Shown in pieces: positions 38,261-47,691 of a stretch of DNA of 64,000 nucleotides. The stretch lies in NCBI GenBank assembly GCA_020723665.1, contig DYIL01000001.1, forward strand, positions 248,001-312,000, given 5' to 3'. The translations under genes were made by a program, and so were the position numbers. Below the pieces are notes generated by a model. That model was not told where the DNA came from. It searched no databases and saw nothing but the letters and a program-made list of their open reading frames with translations. The stretch comes from Methyloversatilis universalis (GTDB lineage Bacteria; Pseudomonadota; Gammaproteobacteria; Methylococcales; Methylococcaceae). The number at the start of each line of letters is the position of its first letter. Within the stretch, counting starts at the first letter, position 1.

Positions 38261-38357
38261 GAACAATGATCGTTGCCTTTGTTCGGGATAGCCGGTGAAA
38301 AGCAAGGGTATCTGAATTCGGGTATACTGCCCCGATTTTCGAAGAGTGAGCAATACC

Positions 38358-39086
38358 ATGAGACCGAGCGGACGCCAGCCGGATGAATTGCGAAAGATTG
38401 CGTTGACCTGTAACTACACGAAACACGCGGAAGGCTCGGTGCTCGTCGAATTCGGCGATACCCGCGTGATCTGCACGGCCAGCATCGAAGAAAAAGTGCC
38501 GCCCTTTCTGAAAGGTAAGGGCAGTGGGTGGATCACGGCGGAATACGGCATGTTGCCACGCTCCACCCATGAGCGCATGGGACGGGAGGCGTCCAAGGGC
38601 AAACAAGGCGGCCGTACCATGGAAATCCAGCGGCTGATCGGACGCTCGTTGCGGGCGGCGATGAACCTAGAGGCCCTGGGTGAGCGGACCGTCACCATCG
38701 ACTGCGACGTAATCCAGGCCGACGGCGGCACCCGAACGGCTTCCATCACCGGCGGCTATGTCGCCCTTTCCCTGGCCATCCGCAACCTGATGAAGCAAAA
38801 AAAGCTCCGGATCAGCCCCATCCATGGGCAAATCGCGTCGGTATCGGTCGGCATCTACAAGGGCGTGCCCGTGCTGGATCTGGATTATTACGAGGACTGC
38901 GAAGCGGAAACCGACATGAACGTTGTCATGAACGAGGCCGGTGCCTACGTGGAGATTCAAGGCACCGCGGAAGGTCATGCGTTTCGTCGAGAGGAACTCG
39001 ACGCCATGCTCGATCTGGCTGGGAAAGGGATCAAAGAATTACTCGCTCACCAGCGGGCCGCACTCGAAAACTGCAAAGCCGGCTGA
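38358..39086 (+). CDS. rph: Ribonuclease PH
   Basis: The 242-residue protein is RNase PH, which trims the 3' ends of tRNA precursors phosphorolytically. Conserved blocks: [14 protein letters not shown] start, [53 protein letters not shown] and [21 protein letters not shown] 38358 gives the family N terminus; the GTG four codons earlier is less likely. A TATACT -10 element at 38323 could drive it. The stop codon sits inside the loop of its own terminator hairpin. Confidence 0.97.
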   Translation: MRPSGRQPDELRKIALTCNYTKHAEGSVLVEFGDTRVICTASIEEKVPPFLKGKGSGWITAEYGMLPRSTHERMGREASKGKQGGRTMEIQRLIGRSLRAAMNLEALGERTVTIDCDVIQADGGTRTASITGGYVALSLAIRNLMKQKKLRISPIHGQIASVSVGIYKGVPVLDLDYYEDCEAETDMNVVMNEAGAYVEIQGTAEGHAFRREELDAMLDLAGKGIKELLAHQRAALENCKAG

Positions 39087-39096
39087 AGCCGGCTTT
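39075..39096 (+). terminator. rph terminator hairpin overlapping the stop codon
   Basis: AAAGCCGGC (39075-39083) and GCCGGCTTT (39088-39096) pair exactly; the loop TGAA contains the rph stop TGA (39084-39086). The hairpin lies between convergent rph and the carbonic anhydrase gene and could serve both. Confidence 0.7.
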
Positions 39097-39119
39097 GCCT
39101 CAACCCCTCCTTGAAAACC

Positions 39120-39698
39120 TTAAAGCGGACGCCCGACAGCCATGGCATCCGGCACTTCTACCAGCTTGCCCGTCTTGACGTCGTAGATGAACCCGTAGAT
39201 TGGAATGGTCTTGGGCACCAGTACATGGTTGCGAATCCGTCCCACGTCCTCGACGACGCTCTGTTCCTGGTTCTTGATAGTCAGCCAATTGATATATTTG
39301 CCTTCGGTCGATCCCGGTCCCTTGCCGACATCGTGCCAGCCGCTGGCGTCGATGGTGGCGGTTTCGAGGCTGCTGCTCAGCAGGTCTCCCATGATCTCGT
39401 TGGTGAACAGTTCCATGCCGCAATCGGTGTGGTGAATCACGAACCACTCGCGGGTGCCGAGCAGCTTGTAGGAGATCACCAAGGAACGGATCGCGTCGTC
39501 GCTGGCGCGCCCACCGGCATTGCGGATCACGTGGGCATCTCCTTCGGAAAGTCCCGCGTACTTGGCCGGATCCAGACGGGCGTCCATACAAGTCAGGATC
39601 GCGAAATGCCGCCCGGGGGGCAAAGGCAGATGACCTTTATTGAAGCTCCCCGCATACGCTTGATTGGCGCTGAGAACTTCGTTCAAGATTTGGCTCAT
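39120..39698 (-). CDS. Beta-class carbonic anhydrase
   Basis: The 192-residue protein hydrates CO2 to bicarbonate with zinc. The zinc ligands and catalytic dyad are present: CMDARLDP (Cys37, Asp39, Arg41) and VIHHTDCG (His90, Cys93), with the [17 protein letters not shown] segment between. This is the small YvdA / Rv1284-like subtype of beta-carbonic anhydrase rather than the Can type. ATG 39698 follows GAGGAG; an earlier in-frame start would add an unrelated 59-residue extension. It is divergent from rdgB. Confidence 0.93.
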   Translation of the reverse strand: MSQILNEVLSANQAYAGSFNKGHLPLPPGRHFAILTCMDARLDPAKYAGLSEGDAHVIRNAGGRASDDAIRSLVISYKLLGTREWFVIHHTDCGMELFTNEIMGDLLSSSLETATIDASGWHDVGKGPGSTEGKYINWLTIKNQEQSVVEDVGRIRNHVLVPKTIPIYGFIYDVKTGKLVEVPDAMAVGRPL

Positions 39699-39821
39699 AT
39701 CTTTTGCTCCTCTGAGATTGTTATTGTTTGTGACGCCGCCTGCTCGACGAACAGCCGGCATAGCCTTAAACGCCGCTATCCAGGACGGCGGTTCGGCCCG
39801 CCATCGTGAGACACGCCGACT

Positions 39822-40421
39822 ATGAAAAAAATCCTGCTCGCCAGCAATAATCCCGGAAAGATCCGCGAAATCCAAGCCATATTAGCAAACGATGACATAG
39901 AGATCATACCGCAATCCGCTTTCCAAGTCCCGGATATCGAAGAAGTCGGGTTGACCTTCATCGAGAATGCGATTCTGAAAGCCCGACACGCCAGTCAGCT
40001 GTCCGGCCTGCCCGCCATGGCGGACGACTCCGGACTGGAAGTCGACGCCTTGGACGGCGCGCCCGGCGTTGTCTCGGCCCGTTACGCGGGCCCCGGCGGA
40101 AGCGACGCCGACAACAATGCCAAACTGCTCCGGGAATTGGAAAAGATTCCGGACGCCGAGCGGACAGCCCGATTCCGTTGCGTCATGGTCTTTCTGCGCC
40201 ACGCTAAAGACCCGAGCCCCTTGATCGGACAAGGCGTGTGGGAAGGGGGCATCCTGAGCGAACCGCGCGGCAGCGGGGGCTTCGGTTACGACCCCCTGTT
40301 TTTCGTGCCGGAAAAAAACTGCACCTCGGCCGAGCTAACGCCTGACGAAAAAAACCGTCTGAGCCACCGCGGCAAAGCCTTACGGGAACTCGTGGCACAA
40401 CTGCGTGCTTCGATGAAATGA
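39822..40421 (+). CDS. rdgB: dITP/XTP pyrophosphatase RdgB
   Basis: The 199-residue protein is the Ham1/RdgB enzyme that hydrolyses dITP, dITP analogues and XTP and keeps them out of DNA. All signature blocks are visible: [63 protein letters not shown] and [11 protein letters not shown]. The length is as expected. ATG 39822 is the first in-frame start. The carbonic anhydrase gene is divergent, 123 bases away. Confidence 0.96.
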   Translation: MKKILLASNNPGKIREIQAILANDDIEIIPQSAFQVPDIEEVGLTFIENAILKARHASQLSGLPAMADDSGLEVDALDGAPGVVSARYAGPGGSDADNNAKLLRELEKIPDAERTARFRCVMVFLRHAKDPSPLIGQGVWEGGILSEPRGSGGFGYDPLFFVPEKNCTSAELTPDEKNRLSHRGKALRELVAQLRASMK

Positions 40422-40490
40422 GGGCTGGGCCGATACCCTAGAGGACGTCGGCCGGACATCTTGACGAAACGGTTTCAGGGGGATGATCTT

Positions 40491-40606
40491 TAGGAAGCTT
40501 TGATCAAGTCCTTCGACAGGCTCAGGGCGAACGGTAACGCATTGATTCCGTTCGTGGTGAGCTTGTCGAACCGTGAACGGAATCAACTTGTTCAGAGCTT
40601 CCTTTA
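40491..40606. repeat. Short inverted-repeat element at the ZIP gene 3' end
   Basis: A 116-bp element with ends TAGGAAGCTTTGATCAAG and CTTGTTCAGAGCTTCCTTTA, clearly related to the termini of family 1 (8923-9178). Inside are a REP-type module (CCTTCGACAGGCTCAGGGC) and a perfect 12-bp palindrome: TTGATTCCGTTC (40542-40553) with GAACGGAATCAA (40575-40586). The family 1 core is absent. The right part overlaps the end of the ZIP transporter coding frame. Confidence 0.75.
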
Positions 40607-41385
40607 TGAAATTCCTCGCTATAGGCGTGTGCCGAAAAAATCAGCAACACCCCGGCACTGATCATGGCGATTTGTTGCAGGGCAGCGGTGGCATTGGTGC
40701 GCTCGTGCAAACTGGGAATGAGGTCCGCGACCGCCACGTAGACAAAGCTCGACGCCGCCAAGGCGAGGAAGTAAGGCAAGACTTCGCGCAAATTTTCCAG
40801 GCTGTAATAAGCCAGAACCCCGCCTAGCAGGGTCGCCAGGCTGGACAGCAAATTGTAAAGCAAGGCCTTCGGACGACTGTAACCGCTTTTCAGGAGAATC
40901 GCGAAATCTCCCACCTCCTGCGGAATTTCGTGGGCGAAAACGGCCAGGCTGGTGACTACTCCTAAGTGCACATCGGTGAGAAAAGCCGCGGCGATCAGCA
41001 CGCCGTCCACGAAATTGTGGATTCCGTCGCCCAATACGATGAGCGTACCGGCGGGCTGATGAAAGTGCTCGTCGGTATGGGCCTCGCAGTCGCCGGCGTG
41101 GCAATGCCGCCAGAGCAGCAGCTTTTCCAACAAAAACAAAGCCAATATCCCCAGCAGAACGGCGGCGAAAACCGTCTCCGACCGCTCCGCGCCGACCGTT
41201 TCGATGGCATGGGGCAAAAGATCCAGAAAAGCCACGCCCAATAGCGCTCCCAGCGCGAAACTGATGCCGTGAGGCAATATCCGGGGATGATGACGGTCGG
41301 GAATCATTAGAAACAGCGATGCCGCGATGACGCTCAAGACGCCGCCGATCAACGTAAAAGCAATTATCCAGAGGAGAAGATTCAT
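40522..41385 (-). CDS. ZIP-family divalent metal transporter
   Basis: The 287-residue inner-membrane protein has about eight helices and the ZIP metal-site motifs: HNFVDGVLIAAAF in helix IV and HEIPQEVGDFAILL in helix V. A His/Asp-rich loop (WRHCHAGDCEAHTDEHFH) precedes helix IV. ZIP proteins import Zn2+, Fe2+ or other divalent cations. The native protein probably ended soon after IFSAHAYSEEFH; from KGSSEQVDSV onward the last ~27 residues are encoded by the repeat element 40491-40606, which also provides the stop at 40522. Helices end before this tail, so function may be intact. It starts just after the pgeF stop (three-base gap) and is likely co-transcribed. Confidence 0.9.
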   Translation of the reverse strand: MNLLLWIIAFTLIGGVLSVIAASLFLMIPDRHHPRILPHGISFALGALLGVAFLDLLPHAIETVGAERSETVFAAVLLGILALFLLEKLLLWRHCHAGDCEAHTDEHFHQPAGTLIVLGDGIHNFVDGVLIAAAFLTDVHLGVVTSLAVFAHEIPQEVGDFAILLKSGYSRPKALLYNLLSSLATLLGGVLAYYSLENLREVLPYFLALAASSFVYVAVADLIPSLHERTNATAALQQIAMISAGVLLIFSAHAYSEEFHKGSSEQVDSVHGSTSSPRTESMRYRSP

Positions 41386-41388
41386 GTT

Positions 41389-42123
41389 TTATTTGTATTT
41401 TTCGCGCCAGATCAACGTAGCCATGCGGCCCGTTGTACGGTCGCGGCGATAGGAGAAAAAATCCGCGGCATTGCTGAAGGTACAAAAACCGCCGCCGTAA
41501 ATGGCCGAAATGCCGGCATCGTTCAACACGATGCGAGCGAGATGATAAAGGTCCGCCAGCCATTTCGCGTTTTCCGTTTCTCGAAACGCGGCCGCGAACG
41601 CCGACTTCTTTCGGATGAAGGTTTCTCGAACCTCGTTGCCCACCTCGAACGCATCCGGACCAATGGCAGGTCCAAGCCACGCCAGCAAATCGACGCCTTT
41701 CAGCGATTCCACGGCGGCTTCGATAACGCCCGCCGCGAGCCCTTTCCACCCGGCGTGCACCGCCGCCACGCGATCGCCCTCCTTCGAACACAGCAGCACG
41801 GGAAGGCAATCCGCCGTCATGACCGCGCAAACGACGCCGGGGCGCCGGGTAAAAGCCGCATCCGCGTTCCGTTCGGCCGATACGTCCGCCTGAATAACTT
41901 GTTTTCCGTGTACTTGATTCAACCAGACCGGTTCCGCGGGTAGATTCAAGGCGGCCCGGAGGCGACGCCGGTTTTCCGTAACCCGGCCGGGATCGTCCCC
42001 GACATGGGCGCCGAGATTGAAGCTCCGATAAGGACCTCCACTGACCCCGCCCCGGCGCAAGGTGCTCGCGGCCCGAACGCCGGGCGCTGCGGGCCAATCC
42101 GGTTCGATCCAGAATCGGTTCAT
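41389..42123 (-). CDS. pgeF: Peptidoglycan editing factor PgeF (laccase-domain protein)
   Basis: The 244-residue protein belongs to the YfiH/PgeF/laccase-domain family, which removes L-Ser-containing precursors from peptidoglycan synthesis and shows multicopper-like oxidase activity in some homologues. The motifs are present: VWLNQVHGKQV, MTADCLPVLL (Cys) and VHAGWKGLAAG (His), the zinc/copper site residues. Its start overlaps the rluD stop by four bases, so it is translated with rluD, the common order rluD-pgeF. Confidence 0.92.
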   Translation of the reverse strand: MNRFWIEPDWPAAPGVRAASTLRRGGVSGGPYRSFNLGAHVGDDPGRVTENRRRLRAALNLPAEPVWLNQVHGKQVIQADVSAERNADAAFTRRPGVVCAVMTADCLPVLLCSKEGDRVAAVHAGWKGLAAGVIEAAVESLKGVDLLAWLGPAIGPDAFEVGNEVRETFIRKKSAFAAAFRETENAKWLADLYHLARIVLNDAGISAIYGGGFCTFSNAADFFSYRRDRTTGRMATLIWREKYK

Positions 42124-43067
42124 GCCTGTTCTCTCAACACCGCGAGAAGATCGGAAAAATCCCTAGGAAGCGGCGACTGCCATTCCATGTACTCACGGGT
42201 CGCCGGGTGAATGATCCCGAGCTTTTCGGCATGCAGGGCTTGTCTCTTGAAATCCCGGATGGTTCTGATCTGCGCTTCGCTCGCCCCGGCCGGTATCTTG
42301 AGCCGGCCGCCGTAAACCGGATCACCGACCAACGGATGGTGGATATAGGCCATATGGACGCGGATTTGATGGGTCCGCCCGGTTTCAAGTTTAATCCGCA
42401 GCAAGGTGTGATGGGGGAAGCGCTCGGCGACGCGGTAATGGCTGATGGCGGGCTTGCCTTCTTCGCGGACGGCGAACCGCTTCCGGTCGGTGCGGTGCCG
42501 GCCGATGGGCTCGTCCACCGTTCCGCCGGCCGTCACAGCACCCTGCACCAAGGCCAGGTATTCCCGATGCACGGTCCGTGCCTGAAGCTGGTCCACCAGC
42601 GATTTGTGGGCGGACAAAGTCTTGGCGGCCATCAATAGTCCGCTGGTGTCCTTGTCCAGCCTATGGACGATGCCGCAGCGCGGGATTCCGGCCAGCACCG
42701 GCCAGTGATGCAGCAGCGCATTCTGCAGGGTTCCGTCGCGATGCCCCGCCGCCGGGTGCACGACCAGACCCGCGGGCTTGTCGATGACCAGAATCGCTTC
42801 ATCCTCGTAAACGATCGCGAGCGGGATATCCTGAGCCTCGACGGTCTGGGTCTCCTCCACCTCGGCACGCAGAACCACCCGCTCCCCGCCCAAAAGTCGG
42901 TGCTTTGGAGGCAGAACGGCCCCATCGATCCGGACCGATCCGCTCTTGATCCAGACTTGCAGGCGACTCCTGGAAAAATCCGGAAACAGCTCGCTCAGGG
43001 CTTGATCGAGGCGACGACCGGCCAGGTATGGTGGAATTTCGGCGGTAAAAACGTGGGTGGAATTCAC
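42120..43067 (-). CDS. rluD: 23S rRNA pseudouridine synthase RluD
   Basis: RluD makes pseudouridines 1911, 1915 and 1917 of 23S rRNA. The 315-residue product has an N-terminal S4 RNA-binding domain (RRLDQALSELFPDFSRSRLQ, VRIDG) and the catalytic motif HRLDKDTSGLLMAAKT with the active aspartate, followed by LETGRTHQIRVHM. It is divergent from bamD with 57 bases between the starts. The order rluD/bamD divergent with pgeF downstream is typical of gammaproteobacteria. Confidence 0.95.
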   Translation of the reverse strand: MNSTHVFTAEIPPYLAGRRLDQALSELFPDFSRSRLQVWIKSGSVRIDGAVLPPKHRLLGGERVVLRAEVEETQTVEAQDIPLAIVYEDEAILVIDKPAGLVVHPAAGHRDGTLQNALLHHWPVLAGIPRCGIVHRLDKDTSGLLMAAKTLSAHKSLVDQLQARTVHREYLALVQGAVTAGGTVDEPIGRHRTDRKRFAVREEGKPAISHYRVAERFPHHTLLRIKLETGRTHQIRVHMAYIHHPLVGDPVYGGRLKIPAGASEAQIRTIRDFKRQALHAEKLGIIHPATREYMEWQSPLPRDFSDLLAVLREQA

Positions 43068-43124
43068 TTCTATGGAATCGAAAATTCAAGGTATACTGCG
43101 GGCGTTCAGCTCGTCGTTCCAATC

Positions 43125-43970
43125 ATGTCGTCTTTTTTTGTTTTTTTTCGGCCTGCGCGCCTTGTTATCTGGCCATTGGCCTTTGCTGCACTGCTATTCG
43201 GCTGCTCTACTACGCGCGAAGAAAAGGATGAATACGCCGACTGGACCGCGGAGCAGTTTTACACCGAGGCGAAAAAAGCGCTGACGGAAAAACGTTACGA
43301 GAAGGCGGTGAAATTATACGAGAAACTGGAAGCTCGTTATCCGTTCGGTAAATACGCGACTCAGGCGCAACTCGACATCGCTTACGCTTACTACAAAAAC
43401 GACGAGCCCGATTCCGCCCTCGCCGCCACCGACCGCTTCATCAAGCTCAATCCGACTCATCCCAATGTCGATTACGCCTATTATCTCAGGGGCTTGGTGA
43501 ATTATAACCGAGACATCAGCTTTGTTGATCGCTTCCTGCCGACGGATTCATCCCAGCGCGACCCCGGCTCGGCTCGCGATGCCTACCGAGAATTCGAAGA
43601 ACTGATCGCCAAGTTTCCCAAAAGCCGCTATGTGGACGACGCCAAGCAACGCATGGTGTCGTTAAGAAACAATTTGGCCATGTACGAGGTTCACGTTGCC
43701 GACTTTTACATGCGGCGAGGGGCTTATGTCGCAGCGGCCAGGCGCTGCGCCGAAATCATTCGCGACTTTCAGCGCACTCCGGCCGTGCCTGTGGCCTTGC
43801 AGATCATGGAGCAAGCCTACCGTAAGCTGGATATGAAGGAATTGGCCGACGATGCGGCACGCGTCTACGCATTCAATTATGCCCAGGGCGTGCCCGGCCA
43901 AGCGAAAGATCTGGTCTACCAGCCGTCTGCCATGGAGCGCTTGTGGAACTTCATCGGTTTGGAAAAATAG
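43125..43970 (+). CDS. bamD: Outer-membrane assembly lipoprotein BamD
   Basis: BamD is the essential lipoprotein of the BAM complex that inserts beta-barrels. The 281-residue product has a lipobox (WPLAFAALLFGC), then five TPR-like repeats (YTEAKKALTEKRYEKAVKLY, FIKLNPTHPNVDYAYYLRGL, ADFYMRRGAYVAAARRCAEI). The first residues MSSFFVFFRP are unusual: a T-rich tract (TTTTTTTGTTTTTTTT) in the signal part. ATG 43125 is chosen; longer frames run into rluD. A TATACT at 43092 is a likely -10. Length is close to the typical 245-280. Confidence 0.94.
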   Translation: MSSFFVFFRPARLVIWPLAFAALLFGCSTTREEKDEYADWTAEQFYTEAKKALTEKRYEKAVKLYEKLEARYPFGKYATQAQLDIAYAYYKNDEPDSALAATDRFIKLNPTHPNVDYAYYLRGLVNYNRDISFVDRFLPTDSSQRDPGSARDAYREFEELIAKFPKSRYVDDAKQRMVSLRNNLAMYEVHVADFYMRRGAYVAAARRCAEIIRDFQRTPAVPVALQIMEQAYRKLDMKELADDAARVYAFNYAQGVPGQAKDLVYQPSAMERLWNFIGLEK

Positions 43971-43995
43971 GATTCAGCTTCACTCGGTAGATAGG

Positions 43996-44946
43996 ATGAG
44001 CTTCACAAGGATGAACACTCCCTCCTCCAAGATAGAAAACCATGGCATTCAGGTTTTGTGCGTCGGACACGCATCCTATGATCTGATATTTTCGGTGCCT
44101 CACCACCCCGAAGCGGACGAGAAAATCTTCGCCGACGCTTTGATTTCCTGCGGCGGCGGCCCTGCCGCAAACGCGGCCGTAACCGTAGCCCGGCTGGGCT
44201 ACAAAGCGGCTTTTGCGGGTTATTTGGGAAACGACACTTACGGGCAAATCCATTTCGAGGAATTGCAGCGGGAGAATGTATCTACGGATCTCATCGCGCG
44301 CGGCACGATGCCCACGCCTTTGTCGGCGATCCTGATAAAGCCGGACGGCAAGCGGGCTCTGGTCAATTACAAGGGCGCCACCGAGCCGCTGCCGGCGAAC
44401 AGCATCGATTTTTCGGACGTATCGCCGGAAGTCGTCCTGTTTGACGGACACGAGCCCCTCCTTTCCGAGCCTTTGTGCGCCTGGGCGAAGTCCAGAAACA
44501 CCCCCACCGTTCTCGATGCCGGCTCTCTCAACAAGGGAACCGAAGCGTTGATGTTCTCGGTGGACTTTCTGGTGTGTTCGGAAAAGTTCGCGCGACAATG
44601 GCTGAATGCCGATGATCCCGAACGAGCGTTGAATCGCCTAGCCGAACGCTCGCCCGCCGTTGTCATTACCTTGGGCGAACGCGGGCTGATCTGGAAGAAA
44701 GGTGCCGAGTCGGGAAGTCTTCCGGCTTTTCCGGTCAAGGCCGTCGACACCACCGGAGCCGGCGATGCCTTTCACGGTGCATTCGCAGCCGCCCTCGCAA
44801 GCGGTCAGGATTGGCAGGATATCGTGCGATACGCCAGTGCCGTCGGCGCCCTCTGCTGTACCAAGGCGGGCGCGCGACCAGGCATTCCCGACCGGGAAAC
44901 GGTCGAACTGTTCTTGAAAAACCAGAAATGGTCGCTGAGTTATTGA
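43996..44946 (+). CDS. PfkB-family carbohydrate kinase
   Basis: The 316-residue protein is a ribokinase/PfkB-type sugar or nucleoside kinase: N-terminal VLCVGHASYDLIFSVP, the first signature SCGGGPAANAAVTVARLGYK, the C-terminal signature KAVDTTGAGDAFHGAFAAAL with the catalytic aspartate, and the ATP-binding VITLGERGL. The substrate cannot be fixed; the family includes ribokinase, fructokinase and KDG kinase. ATG 43996 and 44011 are both possible (neither has a good ribosome site). It follows bamD by 25 bases and may share its transcript. Confidence 0.92.
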   Translation: MSFTRMNTPSSKIENHGIQVLCVGHASYDLIFSVPHHPEADEKIFADALISCGGGPAANAAVTVARLGYKAAFAGYLGNDTYGQIHFEELQRENVSTDLIARGTMPTPLSAILIKPDGKRALVNYKGATEPLPANSIDFSDVSPEVVLFDGHEPLLSEPLCAWAKSRNTPTVLDAGSLNKGTEALMFSVDFLVCSEKFARQWLNADDPERALNRLAERSPAVVITLGERGLIWKKGAESGSLPAFPVKAVDTTGAGDAFHGAFAAALASGQDWQDIVRYASAVGALCCTKAGARPGIPDRETVELFLKNQKWSLSY

Positions 44947-45148
44947 CATCGGACAACTTCCCTTTGAAGCTTATGGAATCTCGGGATATGTTCAACCTTC
45001 CTCCATTACCGGGTATGGATGGGTGTTTAGGCCACCAATTTGGCTCCGTAGAGGGAGTCGATCATCAGTTCTTGATCTTAGTGCCATTCGTTAAGCAGCT
45101 GATGTATTTAGTAAGGAAATGGCACGAAGTGATGAACAGGTGTTTTCG

Positions 45149-45436
45149 ATGAATATCTACGTCGGCAATTTGTCCTATCAAGTCACCAGCGAGGAATTGC
45201 GTCAAGCTTTCGAACGCTTTGGCGAGGTTACCAGCGCGAATGTCGTGATGGATAAACTTACTGGTCGCTCCAAGGGCTTCGGGTTTGTAGAGATGTCGGA
45301 TAAGGCTAGCGCTGAACAGGCTATCAAGCAGCTAGACGGTGCCGATCTCAAGGGACGCAATATCCGGGTAAACGAGGCGCGCCCTCGCTCGGAAAGCCAA
45401 TCGAGTTTTCCGCCGCGGCGTGCCCGTCACGTTTGA
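45149..45436 (+). CDS. RRM-type RNA-binding protein
   Basis: The 95-residue protein is one RNA recognition motif: RNP2 NIYVGNLSY at the start, RNP1 SKGFGFVEM, and a short basic tail (RPRSESQSSFPPRRARHV). Bacterial RRM proteins of this type (Rbp) bind RNA and are often induced by cold. ATG 45149 follows AACAGG; an in-frame start ten codons earlier is less likely because the RRM begins at once after 45149. The untranslated leader from the upstream gene is about 200 bases (44947-45148), long enough to fold as in cold-shock genes, and contains no other gene that I see. A terminator follows. Confidence 0.92.
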   Translation: MNIYVGNLSYQVTSEELRQAFERFGEVTSANVVMDKLTGRSKGFGFVEMSDKASAEQAIKQLDGADLKGRNIRVNEARPRSESQSSFPPRRARHV

Positions 45437-45447
45437 CGGCTAAAAAC

Positions 45448-45493
45448 ACGCCGTCTCCGCATTCCAATGGCTTGGAACCCGAGACGGCGTTTT
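45448..45493. terminator. Bidirectional intrinsic terminator
   Basis: ACGCCGTCTC (45448-45457) pairs with GAGACGGCGT (45481-45490). The plus strand continues TTT, and the minus strand continues into GTTTTTAG. It lies between the RRM gene (ends 45436) and the convergent lipoprotein gene and can serve both. The rest of the gap up to 45651 shows no gene. Confidence 0.75.
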
Positions 45494-45651
45494 GGCCCCG
45501 TTTTCGGCCGGGCTGTCCGAATGCGGCGCAGCCGGGAGTAGATCGGCGGCCGAATTCGCGTTCGAGCGCGAACTTCCCGAGCGCCCCGAAGAGCTTCGAG
45601 AAATCGATTCTCGAGCATCTAGCGTTGTCGGCTTGATCGCCTCAGGGCTAT

Positions 45652-47502
45652 TCAGTTTAGCCGCTCCACAAGCGCGGCATCGACTTTGCAGCCGCCCAAC
45701 TCGGGATAATCGCGCAGGTTTTGTAAATAGTCGCGAAAAGCAGGATGCTGAAAAGCGATGCGCTTGATCTTGCCGCCGTCGAACTCGAACTCCAGGGCTC
45801 CGCCCTTGGCCAAAGGACTGCCGTTTTTCGTCGTAAACAGCATGATGGCCGAGTTCTTGAGCGATCTCCCTTGCTCGAATGCCGGCCGAGCGCAACTCAA
45901 GGCTTCGATTTGGAGCAGTGCAAAAACCTGGGCCAATTGTGCCGCGGTTACCACGATTCCCGTCCCCGGCACGACGGCGACATTCAATATCTGTTCGAGC
46001 CCGAAATTCGCGAGATGGTTTTGCAGCAATACGGTACCCGTCCCCTTTTCGTCCGTCGAGATCAAAGGGAATAATTGGCGTTCAGCGACCGCCGGGTCGG
46101 CGTTCGTCATCGCCGCGACGAGCTGGCGTTCCACGGAACGAACGGCGGAGAAATAGCTCTCTTTCTCTTGGGTTTGCCCTAAGATCCCTCGCCAATCCTC
46201 CTCCGAATTGACCGGCAACCCCAGTTTCTTCATCGTTTCGTAATCCTCCGGAACCAAGCATCCGCCGAAGTTCCTGGCCCGATATTGCTGCAACTGGCTG
46301 TGGGAAATTCCTCCGCTCAGGATTTGTTGCCCCGGCAGGTTGTAATTCTTCCAATCGGCGCTCTTGTCCAGAAAGTAATAGAGCACGGCATTGCGGTCGA
46401 ATTTGTTGAAACCGAGATCCTTCATGACGACCTTGAGCTTACGGCAATTGCTCTCGACGTCCTTGTAATCGGCCCAGTTCGGCTGAAGATTCGGGCGATC
46501 GGGATGCTCCGCCTCGGTGATGTAACTCAATAAGGTCCCGTCAGCCGATGCTCCCTGCATTTTCGAACGCCAAAGCTCTTCAAGGGAAAGGTCTCTCGCA
46601 TCCGGCAACCCGTCGGGATTGATCTTCATCAGAAGCGACGGACGCAAGACGCCGCGGACGCTGACCTCTCCCAAAACCTTCGCGTCGCCTCCCAGGAAAC
46701 TGACCGGATTGTCCGAAACCTCGCGAATGGCGAATCGGATTTTATTGACGACGCCGCCGCCTTGGTTGTTCAAGGTGACGACCGCCGGGAGCGAATGCGT
46801 CTCGCGCCGGCTTCGATTCCCCGATGAATCTTGCTGCGGCTGTTGTGCAGACCAGGTCTCGTTGCCCACCATCCAACCCGAAGCGATCTGCCCAATGAGC
46901 GCCACGCCGGCCCCCGCCCCGGTGAGCGCCAACAGGCCGCTCGCGGCGCCGACATCGCTGGCCAGCTTCGCGAAATCGATATCGCTGTTCAAGCTGTTGA
47001 CCAAGCTGAAGTCGATTTGGGTATCTTCGGCCATATCGAGCCGAATCCAAGGCGTTAGATAGACCTTTTTCGCGTTGAAAGTAAAGCTGCATTCGCCCGC
47101 CGCCGTTTGATAAACGAGTGCCGGCACTTCCCGGTAAAGCTTGAGCGCGTCATTTCGGATCTGGAACAAAAGCGCCGCCGATGCGCTGCCCTTCTCGTAG
47201 TTGACTCCGAGGTCCCGGCATCGCATTCCGTGGTTCGGATCGCGCGCGAATTCGAATTCGGAAATCAATTGAACGTAGAAATCATCGCCCTGCACCGTCG
47301 CCGTGCCGGGCAAAGCGCGAAGCTCTGCCGCTTCCGCCTCGGGATAATCGATCGCAACCTCCCGCGTGCCGGCACATCCGTACAGAGCGAACGCAGCGGC
47401 TGCGGCCATAGCACTCAAGCCGAAACGGAAGGGCGCGAGACGTCGCGAAGCGATCAGCCCTCGCTTGGAAACGAAGCTCGGTAAAGTTTTCGATTTTGGC
47501 AT
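45652..47502 (-). CDS. Large lipoprotein of unknown family
   Basis: The 616-residue product has a lipoprotein signal (LSAMAAAAAFALYGC, acylated Cys43) after a basic N-terminal stretch. The mature protein has a hydrophobic Gly/Ala-rich segment at about residues 185-210 (ASGLLALTGAGAGVALIGQI, then ASGW), which may enter or lie on a membrane, and otherwise looks soluble, with repeated Leu/Gln-rich helices. No known domain is recognised. The C terminus is DYPELGGCKVDAALVERLN. It has no adjacent co-directional gene; phoU starts 190 bases upstream. It is not a pseudogene, as the frame is unbroken. The gap 47503-47691 shows no gene. Confidence 0.85.
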   Translation of the reverse strand: MPKSKTLPSFVSKRGLIASRRLAPFRFGLSAMAAAAAFALYGCAGTREVAIDYPEAEAAELRALPGTATVQGDDFYVQLISEFEFARDPNHGMRCRDLGVNYEKGSASAALLFQIRNDALKLYREVPALVYQTAAGECSFTFNAKKVYLTPWIRLDMAEDTQIDFSLVNSLNSDIDFAKLASDVGAASGLLALTGAGAGVALIGQIASGWMVGNETWSAQQPQQDSSGNRSRRETHSLPAVVTLNNQGGGVVNKIRFAIREVSDNPVSFLGGDAKVLGEVSVRGVLRPSLLMKINPDGLPDARDLSLEELWRSKMQGASADGTLLSYITEAEHPDRPNLQPNWADYKDVESNCRKLKVVMKDLGFNKFDRNAVLYYFLDKSADWKNYNLPGQQILSGGISHSQLQQYRARNFGGCLVPEDYETMKKLGLPVNSEEDWRGILGQTQEKESYFSAVRSVERQLVAAMTNADPAVAERQLFPLISTDEKGTGTVLLQNHLANFGLEQILNVAVVPGTGIVVTAAQLAQVFALLQIEALSCARPAFEQGRSLKNSAIMLFTTKNGSPLAKGGALEFEFDGGKIKRIAFQHPAFRDYLQNLRDYPELGGCKVDAALVERLN

Positions 47503-47691
47503 GGGTATGTTTTGACGCGCTAGCGAATCCGGACGGACCTTGGCGCCGAAAAAGCAATGTTTGCGCTATCGCTGAATGATGGGGATCAGAAACATGCTCC
47601 GGTTCGGAACGGGTTGTGCTTCAGCCGGAGACTATACCGTGTCGCCGCCGACATATCCAGCCGGCGGCCACCTACGGTACGCGACGGGGCA

